Source: JBLHOS01 sp047623825
GTDB lineage: Bacteria > Pseudomonadota > Alphaproteobacteria > Rhodobacterales > Rhodobacteraceae
Assembly: GCA_047623825.1 (NCBI GenBank)
Contig: JBLHOS010000002.1
Location: 41,543-105,542, forward strand
Length of the DNA: 64,000 bases
Reading direction: 5' to 3'
Made by a program: the position numbers and the translations under genes
Notes under the pieces: model-generated
Databases searched by the model: none
What the model was told of the DNA's origin: nothing
Seen by the model: the letters and a program-made list of their open reading frames with translations, nothing else
Shown here: piece by piece, positions 55,183 to 63,734 of the stretch
Layout: every line of letters begins with the position of its first letter
Position numbering within the stretch: the stretch's first letter is position 1

Positions 55183-56126
55183 AATATCTCCGCCCTATCC
55201 CGAGCTCGGGATTGATCAGCAGGATCAAATTGGTGGATGATCATATCATTTCTCCTCTAAAAGGCAGGGTTTCGTCAGCGAAAAAGCGCTGCTTTGGTGT
55301 TGTTTACGCAAACAAAATTGTGGCTATGTGCCGTCCTCACGTCTCTTAGGGTCGTCAGGCGTATCTTGACCCGGACCGCGCGACCACTTTTGCGGGTACG
55401 CTTAGCCACAGTTAATGCAGGGAAAAATGGGCAGATTCGCCTGAATACCAAGAAATCTATGGTATGTTTCACGATCGGGCACTGATCTGTGTTAGCCTCA
55501 AAAAGCTTCTTTTTTCATCAGATGATGACGCGGCAGTTGCCTGCGATGCGCAGCAAGGCTGCACGCGCACGAAGGCTGATGAACTCAGGCCCCACTGTCC
55601 GGGAGACATTGCGGCTATTGTCTTGGAATGACTGAGCCGGTGGCCCCGGCCTACACTGAGCAGCGCATCAAAATAAAAGAAGACCAACCAAAATTACCCT
55701 CCGCCGATGCACAATCCGCAGCAACCGTGAGAAGGATGCACGAAGCCGTCTTTGCCCATGAAGGCCGCTGTAAGTCGCTGAAGGGAAGGTCAATTGGCAC
55801 CGCTGGACTATTTAGGCTAGGCGCCTCTTTCAGATCATCCTGACCCTCTTGCAGGCCATTCACGGCAACTCCGCCCCGGTCCAGATATTGCCTGTCTGCA
55901 TAGGTGGCGGCCATGATTGGCAGCGTCGCATCGGCGGTCTATGGAAACAGCACTTTGGCACTTCCGCAGACTTGCGGCAGTTGCATGTCGAACAGGATGA
56001 AGATGCGCAAAAGTGAATGATGGCATATCTGGTGCTTGCAGATTGGGCGGCGCAAGGGCGATCCCCCTGCAGCTAAGGCGATGCGGGCGTTGAATTTTCT
56101 AGCCGAGAATGCATGAGGGGATTTTG
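55183..56126. other. Decayed region upstream of the IS3 remnants
   Basis: No intact gene is visible in this 944-bp stretch. A minus-strand piece near 55880-56020 reads LFDMQLPQVCG and LPIMAATYADRQYL with a stop between, faintly like a response-regulator receiver domain. Another at about 55500-55625 reads ISLRARAALLRIAGN. These may be gene fragments, but the matches are too short for a firm call. Confidence 0.35.
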
Positions 56127-56192
56127 ATGAAGACGATCAGATATAACGCGCCTCAGATCCTTGCGATCCTAGGCCAAGCCGAAGGCGGTGTG
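56127..56192 (+). pseudogene. IS3-type transposase OrfA, N-terminal remnant
   Basis: The 22 codons from ATG 56127 read MKTIRYNAPQILAILGQAEGG, like the start of IS3-family OrfA proteins (MKxSRFxxEQIIxILxEAExGV). The similarity then stops and the frame ends at 56237. Only the beginning of the helix-turn-helix region remains. Confidence 0.5.
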
Positions 56193-56338
56193 ACGTTTTT
56201 CAGTCCTTCGTGGTGGCGCTATTGGTTGTCATGATCGAGGGTGGCTTCAAATTTCCCGTCCAGATCACTCGGCAGGAACTTGTTTTCAAACAGGATCCTG
56301 TTCTTCAGGCTTTGTGCCATCGTTGTGTTGTCCTGCCA
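56175..56338 (-). pseudogene. IS3-type transposase integrase-core remnant (C-terminal piece)
   Basis: The minus-strand frame reads MAQSLKNRILFENKFLPSDL from 56320, then DHDNQ, an in-frame TAG at 56219-56221, and RHHEGLKNVTP. This follows the C-terminal end of IS3-family transposases (WHxxLKNRILLENYFLPGDL, then HYNQRRYHEGLxNVTPAD), with the stop replacing an Arg codon. It abuts the OrfA remnant in opposite orientation. Confidence 0.6.
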
Positions 56339-56458
56339 TGGTTTGCTTCCAAACCATGACAGAGGTCTTACTTTGGGTTTAGGGATGATACGGCGCGCCA
56401 AGCGAGTGCTGCATGGTTCTGTCCCGCAACCACTCAGTAAGCGTATCCCCCATTTTTG

Positions 56459-57133
56459 TTACAGCAATGCCAGTAACTTGCGCGCGGCTTCTTCAGAAGA
56501 AGCTGGGTTCTGGCCGGTAATCAGCTTGCCATCCACCACCACATAAGAGGCCCAGTCGTCACCTTTTTCATACTGACCGCCGTTCGCTTTCAGCATGTCT
56601 TCGACAAGGAACGGCACCACGTTGGTCAGGCCAACAGCATCTTCCTCAGTGTTGGTAAACCCTGTCACGGACTTGCCAGACACCAGCGGCTTGCCATCAG
56701 CGCCTTTGGTGTTCTTGAACACGGCGGGTGCATGGCAGACGGCCCCTACGGGACGATCGCTTTGCCAGAACGTTTCAATCAGCTTGATGCTGTCGGCGTC
56801 TTTGGACAGGTCCCACAATGGGCCATGGCCACCGGGATAGAAGATGGCGTCAAAGCCGTCGGCGTCGACCGTGGACAGCACATTGCTGTTGGCCAGAGCA
56901 TGTTGCGCCGCGTCGTCTGCCTTGAACCTCTTGGTGTCTTCGGTTTGGGCGTTCTCACCATCGCTGCTGGGGTCCAGCGGCGGCTGGCCACCTTTGGGTG
57001 ATGCCAGCGTAATCTGGGCACCAGCGTCCTTGAATACATAGTAGGGGGCCGCGAACTCTTCGAGCCAAAAGCCTGTTTTGTTGCCAGTATCACCCAGCTG
57101 ATCGTGAGATGTCAGAACCATCAGAATGTTCAT
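56459..57133 (-). CDS. DJ-1/PfpI-family (Hsp31-like) protein
   Basis: The 224-residue protein shows TGFWLEEFAAPYYVFKDAG near residue 22, GFDAIFYPGGHGPLWDL near residue 92 and the nucleophile Cys in VGAVCHAPAVF (Cys near residue 130, followed by His). ITLASPKGGQPPLDP is typical of the Hsp31/glyoxalase III-like subgroup, which detoxify methylglyoxal or act as chaperones. The second ATG (57133) has AAAGGA at better spacing than the first (57139). It follows the CurA-like gene by 23 bp. Confidence 0.85.
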   Translation of the reverse strand: MNILMVLTSHDQLGDTGNKTGFWLEEFAAPYYVFKDAGAQITLASPKGGQPPLDPSSDGENAQTEDTKRFKADDAAQHALANSNVLSTVDADGFDAIFYPGGHGPLWDLSKDADSIKLIETFWQSDRPVGAVCHAPAVFKNTKGADGKPLVSGKSVTGFTNTEEDAVGLTNVVPFLVEDMLKANGGQYEKGDDWASYVVVDGKLITGQNPASSEEAARKLLALL

Positions 57134-57156
57134 GTTCATGTCCTTTTGTTGATTTT

Positions 57157-58188
57157 TTAGTCGTTCAGATGGATGACGCGTTTCCCGAACGCCTCACCCT
57201 TGAGGAGCCCGATAAAGGCGGCGGGTGCGCGGTCCAGACCTTCGATCATTTCCTCACGGTAAGTGATCTTTCCCTCTTTGACCCACGCGCCCATCTGCTG
57301 AGCAAATTCGGGGTAAAGGTAGCCAAAATCGTCAAAAACGATAAAGCCGCGCATGGTGGCCCGTAAACGCAGCAGTTGCCCCATCAGATAGTTCATCCGG
57401 TCAGGTCCATCGGGCAATGAAGTGGCGTTATACTGCGAGATAAGGCCACAAACCGGAATGCGCGCTGACGGGTTCAGCAGGGGGAGGACGGCGTCGAAAA
57501 CGGCACCGCCGACGTTCTCAAAGTAGACATCGATCCCATTTGCCGCCGCCGCTTTGAGTGCTCGGGGAAAGCCGTCGGCCTTGTAGTCGATGCAGGCATC
57601 AAAACCCAAACTATTGACCACATGATCACATTTTTCAGCGCCGCCCGCGATCCCTATCACCTTAAGACCAAGGATCTTGCCGATTTGGCCGACAGTTGCG
57701 CCGACCGGACCGCTGGCGCCTGCAACCACAAGAGTTTCGCCAGCTTTCGGCAACCCGATCCGTGTTAGACCTGCCCAAGCAGTTAAACCCGGCATTCCCA
57801 GCACCCCAAGCGCCCAAGATGAGTTTTTGGGATCTTTGCCGATGTTGATGACGCCTTTGCCATCCGAAAGTGCGTAGTCCTGCCAGCCGCCAAAGGCGAC
57901 GACCCAATCGCCCGGCTCAAAGCCTGCAACATCTGATGATACGACCTGCGATACGGTGCCGCCAATCATCACGCCACCGATCTCAACTGGATCAGCATAC
58001 GATTTTGCGGCACTCATCCGGCCGCGCATGTACGGATCCAGCGACAGATATTCGTTTCGCAGTAACATCTGGCCTTTGCCAGATACGGGGACATCACCTG
58101 TTTCCATCCGTAGAGTGTTTTCGGTTGGCTCGCCCTTAGGACGTTCTGCCAGCACGAACCTGCGGTTCAATCTAGCGGTCTGGGTCAT
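57157..58188 (-). CDS. Zinc-independent MDR NADP-dependent oxidoreductase (CurA-like)
   Basis: The 343-residue enzyme begins MTQTARLNRRFVLAERPKGEP. It has LSLDPYMRGRMS near residue 50, the nucleotide site VVAGASGPVGATVGQIGKILG near residue 150 and IPVCGLISQYN near residue 245, typical of the leukotriene B4 dehydrogenase/curcumin reductase group. These reduce alpha,beta-unsaturated carbonyls with NADPH. With the PfpI-like gene it forms a reactive-aldehyde detoxification pair. The start overlaps the end of a decayed upstream frame (ATGA). Confidence 0.87.
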   Translation of the reverse strand: MTQTARLNRRFVLAERPKGEPTENTLRMETGDVPVSGKGQMLLRNEYLSLDPYMRGRMSAAKSYADPVEIGGVMIGGTVSQVVSSDVAGFEPGDWVVAFGGWQDYALSDGKGVINIGKDPKNSSWALGVLGMPGLTAWAGLTRIGLPKAGETLVVAGASGPVGATVGQIGKILGLKVIGIAGGAEKCDHVVNSLGFDACIDYKADGFPRALKAAAANGIDVYFENVGGAVFDAVLPLLNPSARIPVCGLISQYNATSLPDGPDRMNYLMGQLLRLRATMRGFIVFDDFGYLYPEFAQQMGAWVKEGKITYREEMIEGLDRAPAAFIGLLKGEAFGKRVIHLND

Positions 58189-58420
58189 CGGTTGGTTTCC
58201 TTTGAAGTCAGATTATATTTCAGCGATCGGTCGAAGCTGCCATCAACACAGATGCCCGCAGTCGTGGAGTAACGAGTTGCGGGGTTCAAGGTTCCAAAGA
58301 ACTGTAGAGGATTGCCGAATACATTGACCCATAACTATGATCGAAAAGTTTCGATACAACTCCGTCTGTGTCTTCGGCTTTGACCAGCAGTACCTGCCTT
58401 CCATATCAGCGGGTGACCCT
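58185..58420 (-). pseudogene. Possible decayed gene upstream of the CurA-like gene
   Basis: On the minus strand one frame reads GRQVLLVKAEDTDGVVSKLF and, after a frame change near 58320, another reads QFFGTLNPATRYSTTAGICV, then DGSFDRSLKYNL and a stop overlapping the next ATG. Protein-like composition and the ATGA overlap suggest a once-coupled gene now frameshifted. I cannot name the family. Confidence 0.35.
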
Positions 58421-58554
58421 CTGATGACCCCAGAAGGATCTATTGGCGGCAATGTTTGCCGACCAACGATTTGACCTCAAAATTCCTGTGGGATGGACAT
58501 GCGGCCTGAATGTGACGGCTGCGTTAAGGCCTAGTTTCGGTGTAACGCCAACTT

Positions 58555-59190
58555 TCAGTCGCCAAACCATACCGGCGCGTGGCCTTCTGACCAGGGCATG
58601 TATTTGGTCATGACCAGAGCAAACTGTTCACTTTCCAAAAACCGTGTCAGCCAAGTTATCAAGTCAGGCCAAGCCTGTGCATCAAACCACTCACGGTCGA
58701 TGTTGGCAAACTGACGTACGAACGGCAAGATCGCGTGATCTGCAATTGTCGGACGGTCCCCAAACAGTGAATTCTGGCCTTTGAGACGCTGATCAAGGCC
58801 TACCAGAAACGCGGCAGCTTTTGTACGCTCAGCGTTTGCGTCCAACTTGGGATAACGCGCCGCATACTTCGTATGATCCAGCGCCGCCTTGAATGGACCA
58901 TCATTTGTATCAATCAGGTCCCAGCCTTCTTCGGGCATGTGCAAAAGCCCCCAAGGATCGTTTCTTTCAAGCGCCCAGACCATGATATCAGCGCTCTCAT
59001 CGAGCACGCGATCACGCAACACAAGCGCGGGCACCGTGGCAGAGGCTGATGCGTCTAGAAACGCCTGCGGTTTGTCCTTCAGTAGAATTTCGCGCAGCTC
59101 GACTCTGACGCCCGAACTTTTCAGCGCGAGGCGGGCACGCATTGCATATGGGCAGCGTCGAAACGTCCAAAAGATCGGATCTTGGGCCAT
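58555..59190 (-). CDS. Glutathione S-transferase family protein
   Basis: The 211-residue protein has an N-terminal thioredoxin-like domain with FRRCPYAMRARLALKSSG (residues 10-27), where CPYA is the catalytic Cys/Tyr motif, and ATVPALVLRDRVLDESADIM near residue 52. An all-helical C-terminal domain with FGDRPTIADHAILPFVRQF near residue 142 follows. Substrate unknown. Two palindromes lie just upstream of its start. Confidence 0.85.
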   Translation of the reverse strand: MAQDPIFWTFRRCPYAMRARLALKSSGVRVELREILLKDKPQAFLDASASATVPALVLRDRVLDESADIMVWALERNDPWGLLHMPEEGWDLIDTNDGPFKAALDHTKYAARYPKLDANAERTKAAAFLVGLDQRLKGQNSLFGDRPTIADHAILPFVRQFANIDREWFDAQAWPDLITWLTRFLESEQFALVMTKYMPWSEGHAPVWFGD

Positions 59191-59204
59191 ATCAAGAGCT
59201 ATCT

Positions 59205-59220
59205 CGCATTACGTAATGCG
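59205..59220. promoter_or_regulatory. Perfect 16-bp palindrome upstream of the GST gene
   Basis: CGCATTACGTAATGCG is fully symmetric and lies 14 bp upstream of the GST start at 59190. Its length and position suit binding by a dimeric repressor such as an ArsR, MarR or TetR protein. Confidence 0.5.
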
Positions 59221-59243
59221 GTCAATCGAAGACATCATATTTA

Positions 59244-59257
59244 TGAAGTCTACTTCA
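59244..59257. promoter_or_regulatory. Second palindrome upstream of the GST gene
   Basis: TGAAGT-CT-ACTTCA has perfect 6-bp arms, about 53 bp upstream of the GST start. It may be a second, different operator or overlap the promoter. Confidence 0.4.
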
Positions 59258-59411
59258 AAAATGCGAGGGACCGCATAAATGATCGGGCTCAGAAAACCGC
59301 GACCGGGCCGAAAGCGCGCGGTGGTTCCAAATCTCCAAGCCGTTTCAAGGCGTCTTGCCAAACCCGCGCTGCGTTCATATTTTGTTCTGAGACTCAGTTG
59401 AGGAAACAGTC

Positions 59412-59693
59412 GTGATGGACTCAGACGAAAGCGCCCCAAAGGTGCACTATATTTGCCAAACCTACGTTGAAAAGAAGGTTGGGCACGCACAACAGGCCAG
59501 CCTGCAGGTTGATAAGCAATTCCAATACTCGACGGCTTCACAAGCGCAAGAACGAGCAGAGCGCGAAAGCCGCTCCGAGAATTGTGCCGGTGCTGACGCG
59601 TACATGGTTGTGGAGGATCCAAATTCTGGTGAGGTCGGCACGCCGACCTTCTTGGTAAGGCTTGGGTCAGTCCCAGAATTCGATGCGTTCTGA
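59412..59693 (+). CDS. Small conserved-looking hypothetical protein
   Basis: The protein has 92 or 93 residues, starting at GTG 59412 or ATG 59415 after GAGGAAA. It reads KVHYICQTYVEKKVGHAQ at the N-terminus, QASQ-type Ala/Glu-rich helix (ASQAQERAERESRSENCAGA) in the middle, then AYMVVEDPNSGEVGTPTFLV. Sequence composition, ribosome site and isolated position support a real cytoplasmic protein. No function can be assigned. Confidence 0.6.
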   Translation: MMDSDESAPKVHYICQTYVEKKVGHAQQASLQVDKQFQYSTASQAQERAERESRSENCAGADAYMVVEDPNSGEVGTPTFLVRLGSVPEFDAF

Positions 59694-60342
59694 ACCGGAT
59701 AGATTTTGTCGCAGAGCAAATAGTGCAGAATAATCTCTATGCTTCAACAGCAGCAATATAGGGGCTGTACGGCAGTGGGGGCGTGGTCAGTCAATGCCTC
59801 TGAGCCGCCGATGGCGGTCAGCCGTGCAGGTGTTCCTTTAGCCTTGTGGGTGATACCAAACCTTTAGATGACCGTCGCAAATCCCTGCATGGCGGCGCGT
59901 CACCGAGACATCATCGATGTGCAGCGCGGTAAGGGGAAATAGATGCAGCGCGATATCGCATAATTGTTGGTATAGCGTCGGCGCGGTCAGTTTGCGCCAT
60001 TAGGCGGCCAACGCGGCTTTCCCTGATGATCACACGGATACGATCTACCGTTGATGCCGTCTAGCTGACCAAGTCCATTATGACGGATCTCTGCATTCGT
60101 TGTTTGTTGTGCGAAATCTTAGTTTAGGCTTGGATATGGCAGCGCTTATGCAATCCTCTATGAATGTTATCGCTGTACGGACCTGTCCGAATATTGAGGC
60201 TTCAGTAGTTTTCGTTGGCTGTTCGCACAATGTGTTTCCAGTGGTATTTTCCGTCTATTCTTCAATATCGTTGCGGACATTGACCCGGACCAAGTTGCGT
60301 TTGAGCAGGTGTAGGGACGCTGAAGTTGATCATTCTTAAAAT
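59694..60342. other. Gene-poor stretch with a degenerate minus-strand frame
   Basis: No intact gene is visible. At 59838-59999 on the minus strand a frame reads WRKLTAPTLYQQLCDIALHL and LTALHIDDVSVTRRHAG, bounded by stops, which looks like a fragment of a lost gene of unknown family. The short plus-strand frame at 60100-60339 has no protein-like content. Confidence 0.4.
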
Positions 60343-60358
60343 TGAGCGATCACTCAAG
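60343..60358. promoter_or_regulatory. TetR-type operator 1
   Basis: TTGAG-CGATCA-CTCAA is a 16-bp inverted repeat. It is paired with a near-identical site 23 bp further on, upstream of the AhpD-like gene. A TetR gene lies in the same cluster. Confidence 0.7.
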
Positions 60359-60365
60359 TTTTTTA

Positions 60366-60381
60366 TTGAGTAATCGCTCAA
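60366..60381. promoter_or_regulatory. TetR-type operator 2
   Basis: TTGAG-TAATCG-CTCAA shares arms with operator 1; extended arms are ATTGAG/CTCAAT. Centre-to-centre spacing of 23 bp places the two dimers about two helical turns apart. It lies 53 bp upstream of the gene start. Confidence 0.7.
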
Positions 60382-60433
60382 TAATCTCTATTTGAGGTTC
60401 AGACGAAACACGGAACGGAGCATTAGAATCTAT

Positions 60434-60988
60434 ATGACAAACTTCACTATCCACACTCTTGATACGGCCCCCACTGACGCTAAGCCTGCACTGGAAACAT
60501 CGTTCAAGAACAATGGCCGCATCCCTGGTTTGCACGGCGTAATGGCCGATGCACCGGGTCTTTTGGCGGCCTATAATTTTGCGCATCAGCAATTCATGGC
60601 GACCAGCCTTGACGCAGAGGAAAAGACCGTTGTTTGGCAATCTGTCAACGTAGAGCAGAATTGCCACTATTGCGTGCCCGCACACACAGGTATCGCGAAG
60701 ATGATGAAGGTGGATGATGCGATCACCGAGGCACTTCGCAACGAGACACCGCTGCCAACGGCCAAGCTTGAGGCACTGCGGAACTTTACCCTTAGCGTTG
60801 TTCGAAATCGCGGGTTTGTGGTCTCGTCTGATACACAGGCTTTCCTTGATGCGGGCTACACAGAGCGTAACATCCTAGAGGTGATCTTGGGCGTGTCCCA
60901 AAAGGTTATGTCAAACTACACAAACCATTTTGCCCAGACACCTGTCGATGAGGTGTTCCAAAAATTCGCTTGGCAAAAAGCAGAATAA
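60434..60988 (+). CDS. AhpD-like/carboxymuconolactone decarboxylase-family protein
   Basis: The 184-residue helical protein has the peroxidase motif NCHYCVPAHTG (Cys-x2-Cys-x3-His, about residues 75-85) of AhpD-like enzymes, preceded by the family helix WQSVNVEQ. Such proteins act in peroxide or organic hydroperoxide reduction. Two TetR-type operators sit upstream. The nearest GGAG is 14 bases from ATG 60434, so initiation may be weak. It heads the module with frnE-like and tetR genes. Confidence 0.83.
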   Translation: MTNFTIHTLDTAPTDAKPALETSFKNNGRIPGLHGVMADAPGLLAAYNFAHQQFMATSLDAEEKTVVWQSVNVEQNCHYCVPAHTGIAKMMKVDDAITEALRNETPLPTAKLEALRNFTLSVVRNRGFVVSSDTQAFLDAGYTERNILEVILGVSQKVMSNYTNHFAQTPVDEVFQKFAWQKAE

Positions 60989-60999
60989 TGAAAACAGAT

Positions 61000-61020
61000 G
61001 GCCTGCGAAAACGGCAGGCC
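61000..61020 (+). other. Hairpin after the AhpD-like gene
   Basis: GGCCTGC-GAAAACG-GCAGGCC is a perfect 7-bp stem 11 bp after the AhpD-like stop. No T-run follows, so it is at best a weak terminator. Confidence 0.4.
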
Positions 61021-61208
61021 GTCACCATTATTTGAAATTTGAAATGCGACATGCCAAAAATACTGAAACGCTTGGCGCAGTGTGGTGATCCTTCGCCGGT
61101 TCGCCCATTGGGTCAAAATCTGATTGGCTTTGACCCTTTGCTGAGTGACTTTAGGTGCGCTGTGACGGCGCAGTGTTTGCATAGATAAGACATGCCCCAG
61201 GAGGCGAT

Positions 61209-61862
61209 ATGACCGGACAAGCATCCCCGATGAGGATTGATATCATTTCAGATGTGATGTGCCCTTGGTGCGTCATCGGCTATCGCCAGCTTGCTATTGC
61301 GTTAGACGCAAAAGGCGTGACGCATGAGATCCACTGGCATCCGTTTGAGCTGAACCCAAATATGCCGCCAGCGGGTCAAGACATGCGTGAGCATGTAGCT
61401 GAAAAATACGGCACAACGCCCGCACAATCAGACGCAAGCCGCGCGCAAATGTCTGCGCTTGGTGACGAGCTTGGCTTTTCGTTTGGTTTTGCTGAGGGTT
61501 TTCGTATGCACAATACCTTTAACACGCATCAGTTGCTTCACTGGGCGGACGGACAGGGGCGTAAACACGACCTCAAACAAGCCTTGTTCACCGCACATTT
61601 CACCAACGGACGTGACCTGTCTGATACCAGTGTTCTGGCTGATATCGCGGCTGAAATTGGACTGGACCGAACAGAGGCTGCCGCAGTTGTGACCGACCAG
61701 AGATTTGCCAGCGATGTGCGCCAAGAACAGAATTTCTGGACGCAGCAAGGTATTCAAGGGGTGCCTGCCGTCGTGTTTGATCGGCAGCATTTGGTGACGG
61801 GCGCGCAGGGTGTTGATAGATATTCGAGCATTCTTGATCAGCTAGGACAGATGCGTGGTTAG
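61209..61862 (+). CDS. DsbA-family oxidoreductase (FrnE-like)
   Basis: The 217-residue thioredoxin-fold protein has the redox motif CPWC in ISDVMCPWCVIGY (about residues 17-21). HWHPFELNPNMPPAG near residue 45 and GIQGVPAVVFDRQHLVTGAQ near residue 185 (cis-Pro loop) are the FrnE/2-hydroxychromene isomerase-like signature. There is no signal peptide, so it is cytoplasmic. AGGAGG precedes the ATG. It is 29 bp before the TetR gene. Confidence 0.87.
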   Translation: MTGQASPMRIDIISDVMCPWCVIGYRQLAIALDAKGVTHEIHWHPFELNPNMPPAGQDMREHVAEKYGTTPAQSDASRAQMSALGDELGFSFGFAEGFRMHNTFNTHQLLHWADGQGRKHDLKQALFTAHFTNGRDLSDTSVLADIAAEIGLDRTEAAAVVTDQRFASDVRQEQNFWTQQGIQGVPAVVFDRQHLVTGAQGVDRYSSILDQLGQMRG

Positions 61863-61891
61863 GAATTTGGGTAAAGTCGGAAGGAAACGGC

Positions 61892-62494
61892 ATGCCTCGC
61901 GCAGCAAGATATGATCGCGACGCCGCATTGGATGCGGCCATGACGCTTTTTTGGGACAAAGGTTACCATGCGACATCCCTTAAGGACCTTGAGGCGACGC
62001 TGAACATGAAACCGGGCAGTATCTATGCCGCGTTTGACAGCAAAGAACATTTATATCTTTTGGCGCTTGAACGTTATTTCGAACAGTCGCGTGCCGGATT
62101 TCGAGCGATGATGTTGCGCGCACGGTCGCCCCTCACAGGGCTTGCAAGTCATTTCCGCTCTTACGCTCAGCTCGCGCCGAAGGACAAAGCCCGCCAAGCC
62201 TGCATGTTGACCAAAACGCTTATCGATACGCGCACAACAGAACCCGCAATTGTTGAAAAGGCGCGCGATTATATGCAAGCGATGCAGCAAGAGTTCAGCG
62301 CATGTTTCTCGCGAGCCATCACGCAAGGCGAACTTGCCGGGACGGCTGATCCAAACCGGCTCGCGCGCAGGTTTCAGGCCAATATAGCGGCGCTCCGGTT
62401 GGAGCTCGCATGGGGCGCGGTTGCAGATCACGTGCTTACCTTGGCAGAAGACATGGCTATAGAAATTGAGGCATTACGGACCACCGAAAACTGA
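61892..62494 (+). CDS. TetR-family transcriptional regulator
   Basis: The 200-residue repressor has an N-terminal DNA-binding domain: ALDAAMTLFWDKGYHATSLKDLEATLNMKPGSIYAAFDSKEHLY (helix-turn-helix about residues 25-48; motif quoted in pieces: FWDKGYHATSL, MKPGSIYAAF). The C-terminal ligand domain has RQACMLTKTLID, as in regulators beside oxidoreductase genes. It most likely binds the two TTGAG-N6-CTCAA sites upstream of the AhpD-like gene. Confidence 0.88.
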   Translation: MPRAARYDRDAALDAAMTLFWDKGYHATSLKDLEATLNMKPGSIYAAFDSKEHLYLLALERYFEQSRAGFRAMMLRARSPLTGLASHFRSYAQLAPKDKARQACMLTKTLIDTRTTEPAIVEKARDYMQAMQQEFSACFSRAITQGELAGTADPNRLARRFQANIAALRLELAWGAVADHVLTLAEDMAIEIEALRTTEN

Positions 62495-62544
62495 GATTTG
62501 CAGTGTAAGTTATGGCTGCATTTTCGGACGTAGGTAGTTTGTGA

Positions 62545-62880
62545 ATGGCGTGTCTGACGTCAGCGCTTATGGGTCTGAATAAGGCGCATGAGCCAACGGC
62601 AACTCAAAGCATAACTGAGTCAGAACATAGTGAAATGGTCATCACTTCGAACGTCATCGACCGGGCCGAAGATGATTGGGCACCGCTGCATTCAGAGCCG
62701 GAGTTTGGAAATGTCGAAACCGTCGCCGCTCTGATCAATGCCGGTGCAGACATTGAGGGAAACTACCGCCAGACTGGCCTACGGCCAATGTGCCTTGTAA
62801 CGCGTCAGCTATACGGAGAGCACACGCTCCAAGACGCCACCAAACTGACCGATGTTTCACCGAGATTTACACTAGCAAGG
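62545..62880 (+). pseudogene. Ankyrin-repeat gene fragment interrupted by an IS
   Basis: The frame from ATG 62545 has one ankyrin-like unit, WAPLHSEPEFGNVETVAALI with NAGADIE, at about residues 46-75. It reaches the IS5-type end at 62881 and continues only as IS-derived codons. Downstream ankyrin units are absent. It was probably part of a longer gene. Confidence 0.55.
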
Positions 62881-63364
62881 GGCTTTGTTGCGCAAATCGG
62901 CCTGAGGGTGAGCTTCCCCTTTCCCCAGACGGACTTAGCCTACTGCCTCTGTGACAGGTATGCCAAGAGCGGTGTAGCGGTTGAGGACTGCGATGCGGAT
63001 TTGGATTTCCGCGACCTGCCTTTCGAAGTCCCGCGCCATGAGCGATTGGCCCAGTAATTTCAGACAATGCATTTTCGTTTCGTTTCGTTTCGACGCGGCT
63101 TCGGCGATGGTATCCGCTCCAGCGTCGCCACAGCGCGCGGCCCAGATACCGGTGCGCATTGACCGCATCGTTACGGGCAATTGCTCCGGCGCTCGTCGGC
63201 TTCCAGGGCTTGGCATTCTTGCGCGGTGGGATCACCGCATGGGCATCTCGGGCGGCAATCGCCTCGTGGCATTTACGGGTGTCATACGCCCCGTCTGCGG
63301 TGACATTGCTGATGTCTTGGTCCGGGGGGATTTGGTTCAGAAGTTCTGGCAACACGGGAGCATC
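62881..63364 (-). mobile_element. Truncated IS5-family (IS903-like) element
   Basis: The end GGCTTTGTTGCGCAAATC resembles IS903-type terminal repeats. The minus strand encodes the C-terminal half of the transposase: DAPVLPELLNQIPPDQD, TADGAYDTRKCHEAI, RRWSGYHRRSRVETK, then in another frame LLGQSLMARDFERQVAEI and IPVTEAVG. The second Asp and the Glu of the DDE triad are present; the part with the first Asp is missing beyond 63364. Three CGTTT units at 63076-63090 cause a frameshift after VETK. The opposite terminal repeat is not found. Confidence 0.8.
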
Positions 63365-63734
63365 CATTGCCCGGCAGCACATGCTTGGATAGCGTTCACA
63401 AACCTTCAAAAACCACATCGGTTTTGAACGGGGTTTGTGTCAGCATAAAACAGAGCAGGGCGAGCATGGTGCCAAAAACGAGGGTTTTTGGAAAGCACCG
63501 CAAGGTCTGGTCTGCGGACAAAGCGGGCCTTCGCCGCAATAGCTTCACCCAACCACTTCAGCCATTAGTGCCGAGCGCAGCACTCTTGAAGCGCCATCGT
63601 TGATATGTGGATAGAGTGAGGCTTTGCGGTAAAGAACATGGTAGTACTTGGCTTCTCCTAATGCAAAGCAAGTGCTATTCGTCCACTATCAAACAAATGC
63701 AAGCACTTAAGAGCTAACAGCAGGTAACAATTTT
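63365..63734. other. Gene-free stretch between IS fragment and acidic ORF
   Basis: Short frames occur on both strands, including one at 63367-63603, but none has recognisable content. The minus strand near 63420-63475 reads MLALLCFMLTQTPFKTD before a stop, which may be a fragment. Nothing firm is seen. Confidence 0.4.

Noticed and set aside
60100..60339. Plus-strand frame of 79 residues
   Set aside because: Composition is not protein-like, there is no ribosome site, and it sits in a decayed region.
61000..61020. Hairpin as a Rho-independent terminator
   Set aside because: The stem is good, but no T-run follows it.
60916..61224. Minus-strand frame of 102 residues (QTLRRHSAPKVTQQ, RQAFQYFWHVAFQ)
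   Set aside because: Part of it looks protein-like and could be an IS fragment, but it overlaps the AhpD-like gene and I cannot name a family.
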